A stretch of DNA of 64,000 nucleotides, taken from the NCBI RefSeq assembly GCF_042680685.1, contig NZ_JBHUEA010000009.1:48692-112691 (forward strand). Reading direction: 5' to 3'. Below are positions 27,297-34,564 of this stretch, one piece after another. The position numbers and the translations under genes are program-made. Every line of letters starts with the position of its first letter. Within the stretch, counting starts at the first letter, position 1. Source of the DNA: Amnibacterium endophyticum. Lineage in GTDB: Bacteria > Actinomycetota > Actinomycetes > Actinomycetales > Microbacteriaceae. The notes under the pieces are model-generated. The model had not been told where the DNA came from. It ran no database searches and was given only the letters and a program-made list of their open reading frames with translations.

Positions 27297-27908
27297 TCAG
27301 ATCCTCCGGTGGTGGCGGTCGCGGGCGGCGAACTCGACCGTGCGGGCGGGGGTCACGACCCCGTCGACGCGCTGGTCGTGCCGCTCGGCCGGCACCTCGT
27401 CCAGCAGCTCGGAGTCGAACAGTACCCCGTAGACCGGCGGGCACCGCTCCATCGAACCGAGCGTCTTGTCGTAGTAGCCGCGGCCCCAGCCGAGGCGCAT
27501 CCCGCCCGAGTCGACGGCCGCCGCCGGGACGAGGATCAGGTCGGCCTCGTTGATCGCGATGGGGCCGAGCAGCTCGCCGACCGCCTCCGGCATGCCGAAG
27601 AGGCCCACGACCTCCTCGTCCTGGTCCGTGGCGGTCGTCCAGTCGAGCAGCCCGTCGGCCCGCGTGATCGGGAACAGCACCCGCAGCCCCTGCTCGCGGG
27701 CCCAGTTCACGAACGGGCGGGTGTTCGGCTCGTCGACCGTGGAGAGGTAGCAGGAGAGCGTGCGGACGCCGAGCCGCTCGACGAGGGCGACGAGCCCGGC
27801 GGTGAGGCCGTCCGCGGCCTCGGTGCGCTCGGTCTGGGTGAGGTTCCGCCTGCGCTCGCGCAGCTCGGCCCGGAGTGCCCGCTTCTGGGGCGTCGGATCG
27901 GCGGTCAC
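27297..27908 (-). CDS. 5-formyltetrahydrofolate cyclo-ligase
   Basis: 203 aa. ATP-dependent conversion of 5-formyl-THF to 5,10-methenyl-THF. The basic N-terminal KRALRAELRERRR binds phosphate, and LILVPAAAVDSGGMRLGWGRGYYD is the family signature. GTG start at 27908. A TAGAAT -10 on the minus strand (27915-27920) lies 6 nt before it, suggesting a leaderless message. Heads the block with fmdB-like, mscL and the small membrane gene; divergent from galU. Confidence 0.93.
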   Translation of the reverse strand: MTADPTPQKRALRAELRERRRNLTQTERTEAADGLTAGLVALVERLGVRTLSCYLSTVDEPNTRPFVNWAREQGLRVLFPITRADGLLDWTTATDQDEEVVGLFGMPEAVGELLGPIAINEADLILVPAAAVDSGGMRLGWGRGYYDKTLGSMERCPPVYGVLFDSELLDEVPAERHDQRVDGVVTPARTVEFAARDRHHRRI

Positions 27909-27914
27909 GGCCCG

Positions 27915-27941
27915 ATTCTAGGAAGCGCGCACGGATACGCT
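27915..27941. promoter_or_regulatory. divergent, closely packed -10 elements (cyclo-ligase / galU)
   Basis: ATTCTA at 27915-27920 reads TAGAAT on the minus strand, 6 nt before the cyclo-ligase GTG. TACGCT at 27936-27941 is 8 nt before the galU ATG. Only 15 bp separate the two hexamers, so the two RNA polymerase footprints must overlap and the genes probably compete for initiation. Confidence 0.55.
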
Positions 27942-27949
27942 GTGCGCCT

Positions 27950-28840
27950 ATGGCTTACCACATCACCAAGGCCGTGATCCCCGCCGCGGGCCTCGGTACC
28001 CGATTCCTCCCCGCCACCAAGGCGATGCCCAAGGAGATGCTGCCGGTCGTCGACAAGCCGGCGATCCAGTACGTCGTGGAGGAGGCCGTCGCCGCGGGCC
28101 TGAACGACGTGCTCATGGTCACCGGGCGCAACAAGTACGCGCTCGAGAACCATTTCGACCGCGTCTACGAGCTCGAGGCGACCCTCGAGAACAAGGGCGA
28201 CCACGCCAAGCTGCAGAAGGTGCGCGAGTCGACGAACATCGCCGACATCCACTACTTCCGGCAGGGCGACCCGCGGGGGCTCGGGCACGCCGTGCTGCAG
28301 GCCCGGATGCACGTCGGGCACGAGCCGTTCGCGGTGCTGCTCGGCGACGACCTGATCGACGAGCGCGAGACGCTGCTGAAGCGGATGATCGAGGAGCAGC
28401 AGAAGCGCAACGCCTCGATCGTCGCGCTGCTCGAGGTCGACCCCGACCAGATCCACCTGTACGGCGCGGCGATGGTCGAGGCGACGGACACGGACGACGT
28501 CGTCAAGGTCAAGGGACTCGTCGAGAAGCCGTCGAAGGAGAGCGCGCCGTCGAACCTCGCGATCATCGGCCGCTACGTGCTGAAGCCGGAGATCTTCCCG
28601 ATCCTCGCCCACACGGAGCCGGGCAAGGGCGGCGAGGTGCAGCTGACCGACGCGCTGCAGGAGATGGCGGGCGCCAACTGGACGGGCGGCGTCTACGGCG
28701 TCGTCTTCCGCGGCAAGCGCTACGACACCGGGGACAAGGTGGACTACCTGAAGGCGATCGTCGAGCTCGCCTCGGGGCGCGACGACCTCGGGCCGGAGCT
28801 GAACCCCTGGCTCAAGCGGTTCGCCGCCGACCTCGGCTGA
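27950..28840 (+). CDS. galU: UTP-glucose-1-phosphate uridylyltransferase
   Basis: 296 aa. Makes UDP-glucose from UTP and glucose-1-phosphate. N-terminal nucleotide-binding IPAAGLGTRFLPATKAMPKE with the catalytic Lys, then EMLPVVDKPAIQYVVEEA, GDDLID (metal) and VKGLVEKPSKE. ATG 27950 starts the conserved MAYHITKAVIPAAG; TACGCT sits 8 nt before it. A RimJ-like acetyltransferase gene follows after 6 bp, as in many actinobacteria. Confidence 0.96.
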   Translation: MAYHITKAVIPAAGLGTRFLPATKAMPKEMLPVVDKPAIQYVVEEAVAAGLNDVLMVTGRNKYALENHFDRVYELEATLENKGDHAKLQKVRESTNIADIHYFRQGDPRGLGHAVLQARMHVGHEPFAVLLGDDLIDERETLLKRMIEEQQKRNASIVALLEVDPDQIHLYGAAMVEATDTDDVVKVKGLVEKPSKESAPSNLAIIGRYVLKPEIFPILAHTEPGKGGEVQLTDALQEMAGANWTGGVYGVVFRGKRYDTGDKVDYLKAIVELASGRDDLGPELNPWLKRFAADLG

Positions 28841-28846
28841 CCGCCG

Positions 28847-29494
28847 GTGGCCGTCCCCGTCCCCGTGCTGCGGTCCGGCAGCGTCGTCATCCGGCCGATC
28901 CGGCTGCGCGACGCCCGGACGGTCGAGCGCGAGCTGGTCGAGGGTCGCGCCTGGATGCGCGAGTGGGAGGCGACGAGCCCGCGCGGCTCCGTCGGCTTCG
29001 ACACCCGCGGCAGCATCCGCGCGCTGCAGCAGAACGCGCGGGGCGGGCAGGGCCTGCCGTTCGTGATCGAGGTCGACGACGAGCTGGCGGGCCAGCTGAA
29101 CGTCACCGCCATCACGTACGGATCGCTGTCGTCGGCCACGATCGGCTACTGGATCGCGGAGCGCTTCGCCGGCCGCGGCGCGACGCCGACCGCCGTGGCG
29201 CTCGCGACCGACCACTGCTTCCAGACCCTCGGCCTGCACCGGATGGAGATCTGCATCCGGCCGGAGAACGCGAAGTCGCTACGGGTGGTCGAGAAGCTCG
29301 GCTTCCGCTACGAGGGGCTGAAGCGCCGGTACATCCACATCAACGGCGACTGGCGCGACCACTACTGCTTCGGGCTCGTGACCGAGGAGGTGCCGGAGGG
29401 CGTGCTGCGGCGCTTCCAGGCGGGCCGCGCCCCGCAGCACGCGGCGCAGGTGCCGGAGGAGGACCGCCGGCTGGCGGAGACGCCCTTCCCCTGA
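28847..29494 (+). CDS. RimJ/RimL-like GNAT N-acetyltransferase
   Basis: 215 aa. GNAT fold with the acetyl-CoA loop around IAERFAGRGATPTAVALA and the C-terminal PENAKSLRVVEKLGFRYEG, LKRRYIHINGDWRDHYCFGL characteristic of RimJ-type enzymes that acetylate N-termini of ribosomal or other proteins. GTG start 6 bp after galU. In actinobacteria the galU / moeA-like (glp) / rimJ / sepX(glpR) order is common; here no moeA-like gene lies between galU and this one. Confidence 0.9.
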   Translation: MAVPVPVLRSGSVVIRPIRLRDARTVERELVEGRAWMREWEATSPRGSVGFDTRGSIRALQQNARGGQGLPFVIEVDDELAGQLNVTAITYGSLSSATIGYWIAERFAGRGATPTAVALATDHCFQTLGLHRMEICIRPENAKSLRVVEKLGFRYEGLKRRYIHINGDWRDHYCFGLVTEEVPEGVLRRFQAGRAPQHAAQVPEEDRRLAETPFP

Positions 29495-29574
29495 AGACGG
29501 GGTGCGGCGGGCGCGCGCGACACGCCGCACGCGCCTGAGGGCGTGGTGTAAGGGGCGCCCCTACCTTCAGGGTC

Positions 29575-30460
29575 ATGACGAGCGGCCTGGGCGGTGGCGC
29601 GATCATCGCGCTGGCCGCGGTGCTGTGGTTGCTGTACCTGACCCCCTCCTGGCGTCGCCGCCGGGAGTACCTGCGCACCGAGCGGACCGCGGTGCGCCTC
29701 CAGCAGACTGCGCGCCCTGGCCGAGACGGCCGAGGTGCCCGACGAGGTGCGGGCGGAGGTGTCGGCGCGGAGCGTCGCGGACCAGCACCGCGCGCTGCGC
29801 GAGGCAGCCCGGGGCGCCGAGCGGGTGGCGCGGCCCCGCGCCGAGGCGGCCGAGCGCCGGCTGCGCCGCGAGCGGCGCCCCCGCGGCCCGCGCGAGCGCG
29901 CGCAGGCGGTGCAGGACATCGCCGCCGCCCGGCTGCGCCGGTCGCGGGTGCTCGCCACCAACGTGCTCGTCGTCGGCATCACCGTCAGCGGGTGGGGCGT
30001 CTCGGACGTCGCCGCGGGCGGCGGCGTCGACTTCCTGGCGGTCGGCGTCGTGCTGTCGCTCGCCGCGATCGCGCTGCTGCAGCGCTCCTCGACGGTCGCC
30101 GCGGCCCACCGCGCGGTCGAGGCGGTCGACTCCGCGGTCGTCGTCCCGGACGCGCCGAGCAGCTTCACCGACTGGCAGGCCGCGGAGCCCTCCCGCCCCA
30201 CCTGGACGCCGGTGCCCCTGCCGCGGCCCATGTACCTGCAGCGCGAGCAGGTGCCCGCTCCGGCGCGCGACGACGTCGCCATCGCCGCGTCCCTGCGCGC
30301 GGCCGCGGCCCGCGCCGACGAGGCGCTGCGGGCGGCGCACGCGGCGCCCGAGATCGCCGCGCTGAACCGTCCGCTCGACGAGGTCGCCGCGGCGATGAAC
30401 GAGAGCGGGCCGGTGCTCGCGGACCTCGACGGCGTGCTGCGCCGCCGCCGCGCGTCCTGA
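29575..30460 (+). pseudogene. SepX/GlpR-like membrane protein gene with a frameshift
   Basis: Starts at ATG 29575 (TACCTT -10 at 29562-29567, leaderless-like) with GGGAIIALAAVLWLLYLTPS, then RRRREYLRTERTAVRLQQT. After CAGCAG at 29701-29706 the family-like continuation LRALAETAEVPDEVRAEVSA appears in another frame from 29708 and runs to the stop at 30460. It has two further TM helices (about 29950-30080) and a coiled, Ala/Arg-rich tail. Skipping one base (A29707) or restoring two joins the halves. Position after galU and rimJ suggests the SepX/GlpR divisome-associated membrane family. It may be a true mutation, a recoding site or a sequence error. Confidence 0.7.
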
Positions 30461-30568
30461 TCCCGTCCGCACCTCGCGGCGCTCCACCGTCATCGCAGGA
30501 CGCGGCGCCGCGGCGGCGAGGGAGGATCTCGCCGCGTCGGTCGGGTGCTACGCTCGATGCCGCGACAC

Positions 30569-30641
30569 GGGCCCTTGGCGCAGTTGGTAGCGCGTCTCGT
30601 TCGCAATGAGAAGGTCAGGGGTTCGAATCCCCTAGGGTCCA
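30569..30641 (+). tRNA. tRNA-Ala (anticodon CGC)
   Basis: Acceptor GGGCCCT with AGGGTCC (one G-T), D stem GCGC/GCGC, anticodon stem TCTCG/TGAGA with loop TTCGCAA (CGC, reading GCG), T-arm AGGGG/CCCCT with TTCGAAT, discriminator A. The CCA end is not encoded. TACGCT at 30549-30554 is the probable -10. Confidence 0.95.
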
Positions 30642-30650
30642 CGATCGATG

Positions 30651-30679
30651 AAGGCCCCCGCCCGTCCGGCGGGGGCCTT
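30651..30679 (+). terminator. tRNA-Ala terminator
   Basis: Perfect 10-bp stem AAGGCCCCCG (30651-30660) with 30670-30679, 9-nt loop, followed by TCGTCGTCTCC. Located 10 bp after the tRNA. Confidence 0.85.
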
Positions 30680-30742
30680 CGTCGTCTCCGGCGCCCCCTG
30701 CTGCGGCCGGACGCCCAGGGGCGCCGCATAGCGTCCCTCGGC

Positions 30743-31756
30743 ATGCGCATCGTCGTCACCGGCGCCACGGGCAACGTCGGCACCGCGGTCCTCGCCCGCC
30801 TGCACCAGGAGGACGTGGACCTCGTCGGGGTCGTGCGGCGCCCGCCCGAGCCGATCGGGCCCTACGCGGGCGTCGAGTGGCGCCCGGCGGACGTCGCGGA
30901 GGGGCCGGGACGGCTCGTGGAGGCCTTCCGCGGAGCCGACGCGGTCGTGCACCTCGCGTGGCTGCTGCAGCCGAACCACCGGGAGGCGGTGCTCGCTGCC
31001 ACGAACGTGGGCGGCACCCGGCACGTGCTCGAGGCGGTCGCCGAGGCCGGCGTGCCGCAGGTCGTGGCCGCCTCGTCCGTCGGGGCGTACAGCCCGGGAC
31101 CGAAGACGCGCCGGGTCGACGAGTCCTGGCCGACGGGCGGCATCGCGACCTCGCACTACGCCAGGCACAAGGCGGTGGTGGAGCGGATGCTCGACGCCTT
31201 CGAGCAGGAGTTCCCCGCGACCCGGGTGGCGCGGATGCGACCCGGTCTCGTGATGCAGGCGGCCGCGGGGGAGGAGCTGCGCGTGCTGTTCGGCGGCCGG
31301 GCACTCCCCACCCGATGGATCGGGAGGGTCCCCGTGCCGGTGCTGCCCCTGCCGCCGCGGGTGCGCTCGCAGGTCGTCCACGCCGACGACCTGGCCGACG
31401 CCTTCGCCCGCGCGGTGCTGCAGCGCGCCTCCGGGGCGTTCAACGTCGCCGCGGAGCCGGAGGTCGGGCCCGCGGACGTCGCGCGGCTGCTGGGCGGCCG
31501 GTGGCTGCCCGTCCGAATCGCCCCGGTGCGCGGGCTCGCCTGGCTCGCCTGGCAGCTCCACCTGGTCGCCGCGGACCCCGGCTGGCTCGACATCGCGACG
31601 TCGGTGCCGCTCATGTCGACCGAGCGCGCCCGCTCCGAGCTGGGGTGGACGCCGCGGCACGACGCGATCGACGCGCTCGCCGAGGCGATCCGCGGCGTCT
31701 CCGATCGCGCCCGGCAGGCCGGTTCCCCGCATCTCGACGACGCGAGAGGCGCCTGA
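30743..31756 (+). CDS. NAD-dependent epimerase/dehydratase family protein (extended SDR)
   Basis: 337 aa. Rossmann start MRIVVTGATGNVGTAVLARL with the GxxGxxG dinucleotide motif at residues 7-13, the AWLLQPNH and VAASSVGAY segments, and a YARHK (YxxxK) catalytic pair. The C-terminal half binds the unknown sugar-nucleotide-like or other substrate. TAGCGT at 30729-30734 is 8 nt before the ATG (leaderless arrangement). Single gene; substrate not predictable. Confidence 0.9.
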   Translation: MRIVVTGATGNVGTAVLARLHQEDVDLVGVVRRPPEPIGPYAGVEWRPADVAEGPGRLVEAFRGADAVVHLAWLLQPNHREAVLAATNVGGTRHVLEAVAEAGVPQVVAASSVGAYSPGPKTRRVDESWPTGGIATSHYARHKAVVERMLDAFEQEFPATRVARMRPGLVMQAAAGEELRVLFGGRALPTRWIGRVPVPVLPLPPRVRSQVVHADDLADAFARAVLQRASGAFNVAAEPEVGPADVARLLGGRWLPVRIAPVRGLAWLAWQLHLVAADPGWLDIATSVPLMSTERARSELGWTPRHDAIDALAEAIRGVSDRARQAGSPHLDDARGA

Positions 31757-31941
31757 CCGCCCGTATTCGCGGCGCGAATCCCGCCGATTCCCGATGCGCG
31801 GGTCAAGAGGTTCCGCATTCGTCGAAGAAAAGCGCCGCGAAAGCGGGCGGAATGTCTTTTCCTGTGTATCATCAGCGCACCGACGCATTCGATCGTCGGT
31901 ACCCGCCCAATTCACGACTTCCCAGGAGAAACGAACCGCCA

Positions 31942-32286
31942 ATGGCGCAGAAGTACATCGTGCAGCTCGTCGACGACCTCACCCAGCAGCCCATCGAGGA
32001 CGGCTCGGGCGAGAGCGTCCGCTTCGCGCTCGACGGGGTGAGCTACACCATCGACCTCACCAGCGCGCACGCGGACGAGTTCCGCTCCGTGCTCGAGCCC
32101 TACGTCAACGCGGCCCGCAAGGCCGACGTGGCCACCCGCGCCAAGTCCTCGTCCTCCTCGAGCCCGCGGGCTCCGAAGGGCGACCTGAAGGCGATGCGCG
32201 ACTGGGCGAACGAGAACGGCTACACCGTCTCGTCGCGCGGTCGCATCCCGGCCGAGGTGCAGAACGCGTACGCCGCTGCCCACTGA
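31942..32286 (+). CDS. lsr2: Lsr2 nucleoid-associated protein
   Basis: 114 aa. The actinobacterial H-NS analogue: binds AT-rich DNA, bridges it and silences foreign genes. N-terminal dimerisation strands (KYIVQLVDDLTQQPIEDGSG, VRFALDGVSYTIDL), a Ser/Lys linker, and a C-terminal DNA-binding domain with the AT-hook-like SSRGRIP loop. An AGGAGA ribosome binding site precedes the ATG. The upstream 185 bp are relatively AT-rich for this genome (AAGAAAAG, GTGTATCAT), so autoregulation by Lsr2 is plausible. A strong terminator follows. Confidence 0.95.
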   Translation: MAQKYIVQLVDDLTQQPIEDGSGESVRFALDGVSYTIDLTSAHADEFRSVLEPYVNAARKADVATRAKSSSSSSPRAPKGDLKAMRDWANENGYTVSSRGRIPAEVQNAYAAAH

Positions 32287-32301
32287 GCCCGACGGCTCGA
32301 G

Positions 32302-32339
32302 AAAAGGGGCGGTGCCGCGGACGCGGCACCGCCCCTTTT
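32302..32339 (+). terminator. lsr2 intrinsic terminator with U-tract
   Basis: A 17-bp perfect stem (32302-32318 with 32323-32339) closed by GGAC; the left arm begins AAAAGGGGCGG and the right arm ends in CCCCTTTT. The best classical Rho-independent terminator in the window. Confidence 0.95.
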
Positions 32340-32344
32340 ATGCT
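32339..32344 (+). promoter_or_regulatory. TATGCT -10 element overlapping the lsr2 terminator
   Basis: The last T of the terminator begins TATGCT, which lies 6 nt before the ATG at 32351. The next gene's promoter therefore shares DNA with the lsr2 terminator, and its transcript would be leaderless. No clear -35; the upstream 17-bp stem occupies that place. Confidence 0.5.
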
Positions 32345-32350
32345 GTCCCG

Positions 32351-32773
32351 ATGATCTCGAGGCCGCTCGCACTCCGTCTCCGAGAGGCCGGGCTGCGCTG
32401 GCGCCCGCAGGCGGGAGACCGTTTCCAGCTGCTCACGCAGGACATGGATTCCACGGGCACGGAGGCCTTCACCGTGAGCGACATGACCATCGAGGCCCAC
32501 ACCTATCCGAGCGGCACGGTATTGGGTTTCAACGGCACCACGGAATGGGCGCTGGATTCCGTCGCGCTCGAGGACGCGCTGTGGTTCCCGCGCGAGGACC
32601 AGCTGCGCGAGGCGCTGAAGCACACCTTCAGGAGGCTGGAGCGCGACGACGAGGCCGACGGCTGGCGCGTGACCTGCACCTTCCGCGGCGAGGACCGCAC
32701 GCACCTGGCCGACAGCCCCGAGGACGCGTACGCGCTCGCCGTGCTGGCCGAGGTGGAGGCCGCCGCCTCCTGA
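32351..32773 (+). CDS. conserved hypothetical protein
   Basis: 140 aa, no catalytic motif seen. Contains well-conserved-looking stretches (TVSDMTIEAHTYPSGTVLGF, then GTTEWALDSVALEDALWFPR). Similar actinobacterial proteins are often labelled pilus assembly protein CpaE without structural support, so no function is given. Cytosolic by composition. Separate transcription unit after lsr2. Confidence 0.82.
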   Translation: MISRPLALRLREAGLRWRPQAGDRFQLLTQDMDSTGTEAFTVSDMTIEAHTYPSGTVLGFNGTTEWALDSVALEDALWFPREDQLREALKHTFRRLERDDEADGWRVTCTFRGEDRTHLADSPEDAYALAVLAEVEAAAS

Positions 32774-32783
32774 CCTGCTTCGT

Positions 32784-32832
32784 ATCGCGATAGATGCCGC
32801 CTCCGCGCCCTGGAGGCGGCATCTATCGCGAT
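32784..32832. repeat. perfect 21-bp palindrome at a convergent gene boundary
   Basis: Arms 32784-32804 and 32812-32832 pair without mismatch (ATCGCGATAGATGCCGCCTCC and complement), 7-nt loop, 10 bp after the stop at 32773. Likely bidirectional terminator. From here to 33012 I see no gene or motif. Confidence 0.88.
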
Positions 32833-33012
32833 TCAAGCGCGCTTTGAGGCGCCGGGGAGGGCCGGGGAGCCTGGAGGGGCCGGGAGCCGAGAGGGCCTGG
32901 AACGCGATGTCGGTCCCGGCAGCGATCGGCGGTTCCCGCAGCCCTTCAGCCGATCCGCGCTGCCGGAAGGCGCGGATGCTGCCCCAACCGACGGCGCCGG
33001 CCTCGTGATCGC

Positions 33013-33102
33013 GTGGAACGGAGGACGCTTTGCGGAACGGAGGACTATTCGACCGGATCCGTCCTCCGTTCCGCGATCCCTCCTCCGTTCGGCACGCTGG
33101 CG
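33013..33102. repeat. dispersed palindromic element, copy B
   Basis: Second copy of the element at 11311-11400. The inner arms GCGGAACGGAGGAC and GTCCTCCGTTCCGC are a perfect 14-bp inverted repeat around TATTCGACCGGATCC, flanked by a second, weaker pair. It ends 16 bp before the stop codon of the minus-strand MFS gene. Confidence 0.82.
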
Positions 33103-33118
33103 TCCTGGCGGCCGCGGG

Positions 33119-34333
33119 TCAGGAGGGTGTGACCGGGATCGGCGCCGTGTCCGGCTGCGGCCCGCCCTCGCGGCCCTTCAGGTCGGGCTGCACGGGGATG
33201 CCGGCCGCCGCCACGACGGCGCCGGCGGCCGACAGCAGCGCCGCGCAGACGAAGGCGGCCGACGGGCCGAAGCCGTCGAGCGCCTGACCGGCCAGCGCGG
33301 CGCCGAGCGCGACGCCGACGAGCTGGCCCGTGTTCGTCCATCCGTACGCCTCCGCAGTGTCGCTGAAGCGCACCGAGGCCGAGACGACGGCGGACATGAT
33401 CCCGAGCGCCGGCGCGAGCCCGAAGCCCGCGACGACGAGCGCGGCCGAGAGCCCCCAGAACCCGGAGACGAACGGGGTCAGCGCGACGCCCGCCGTGACG
33501 AGCGCGAGCCGCAGCGCGAGCGACCACGGCCGCATCGGCAGCCGGCCGAGCCCGAGGCCGCCCGCGAGCGACGCGACCGCCCAGATCGCGAGGACCAGCC
33601 CGCTGCGGGAGTCCGACTCGCCGAACGCTCCCGCGACGCTCGCCTCGATGGCCGCGCACGAGGCGATGACCAGGAAGCCGACCGCGGTGATGAGCGCCAC
33701 CTGCGGTCGCAGCAGCACCCGGCCGAAGCGCCGCTTGCTGCGCGGGATGCGGACGAAGGCGACCTCGGGGGAGAGGGCGAACCAGAGCCCGCCGCCGATC
33801 ATCAGCGCGACGGACACCAGCAGCGCGAGCACGGTGCTGACCCCGGTCGCGAGCGTCGTGACGACGACGGGGCCGCCGATCCAGATCAGCTCCTGCAGCG
33901 ACGCGTCGAGGGAGTAGAGCGGGTTCAGCATCCGCGCCGGGACGAGCTTCGGGTAGATCGTGCGGACCGCGCTCGTGACGGGCGGGAAGGCGAGGCCGGC
34001 GACGAGCGCGAGCACGATCGGGCCGACGGGCGGCATCTCGACGAGCGCGATCACGACGACCGCCGCCGCGCACACCGCGGTCGAGGCGAGCAGGACCGGT
34101 CGCATGCCGAGGCGGCCCATCAGGCGTCCCATGGCGGGCCCGGACAGCGCCTGGCCGATGCTGAGCGCCGCGAGCACCAGGCCCGCGACGCCGTACGACC
34201 CGGTGCGGCCCTCCACGTGGAAGAGCAGGCCGAGGCTGAGCATGCCCGACGGCAGGCGTGCGGCGAGCTGCGCGGTGATGATCCGGGCGACGCCGCGGGC
34301 GCGCAGCAGCTCCCCGTACCCCGCTCCCGCCAC
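33119..34333 (-). CDS. MFS transporter (12 TM)
   Basis: 404 aa with about 12 hydrophobic helices and the loop 2-3 signature GRLMGRLGMRPVLLAS (MFS motif A-like). N-terminal half ends near residue 200 with a basic cytoplasmic loop (RIPRSKRRFGR). Chosen start is GTG 34333, 7 nt after TAGCAT on the minus strand; the long open frame upstream is GC-driven. Substrate unknown; resembles drug/sugar efflux members. Divergent from the RNR operon. Confidence 0.85.
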   Translation of the reverse strand: MAGAGYGELLRARGVARIITAQLAARLPSGMLSLGLLFHVEGRTGSYGVAGLVLAALSIGQALSGPAMGRLMGRLGMRPVLLASTAVCAAAVVVIALVEMPPVGPIVLALVAGLAFPPVTSAVRTIYPKLVPARMLNPLYSLDASLQELIWIGGPVVVTTLATGVSTVLALLVSVALMIGGGLWFALSPEVAFVRIPRSKRRFGRVLLRPQVALITAVGFLVIASCAAIEASVAGAFGESDSRSGLVLAIWAVASLAGGLGLGRLPMRPWSLALRLALVTAGVALTPFVSGFWGLSAALVVAGFGLAPALGIMSAVVSASVRFSDTAEAYGWTNTGQLVGVALGAALAGQALDGFGPSAAFVCAALLSAAGAVVAAAGIPVQPDLKGREGGPQPDTAPIPVTPS

Positions 34334-34444
34334 GGCCCCGATGCTAGGGGCGCCGCTGTCGGAGGGGCGACCTAGGTTCTCCCCAGGCGACGGCGGATCT
34401 CCACAGGGACGCGGTATCACTTGTGGATGACACGCCGCACGATT

Positions 34445-34492
34445 CCACAACATGTTGGGTTGTTCTTCCCCAGTCACCCCGACATATAGTGA
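34445..34492 (+). promoter_or_regulatory. tandem NrdR-box-like sites in the nrdA promoter
   Basis: Box 1, CCACAACATGTTGGGT (34445-34460), and box 2, CCCCGACATATAGTGA (34477-34492), resemble the NrdR consensus ACACWATATATWGTGT. Their centres are 32 bp apart, three helical turns, the spacing typical of paired NrdR boxes. TATAGT at 34485-34490 inside box 2 is the probable -10, so binding would block initiation. Box 2 is only half-conserved. Confidence 0.65.
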
Positions 34493-34564
34493 TCCCCCGA
34501 TCGGGGCTCCCCAGTGGGCCGGCCGGTCGGAAGCACACGTCGGGCGAGGTTGAGGAGGGTGCGG

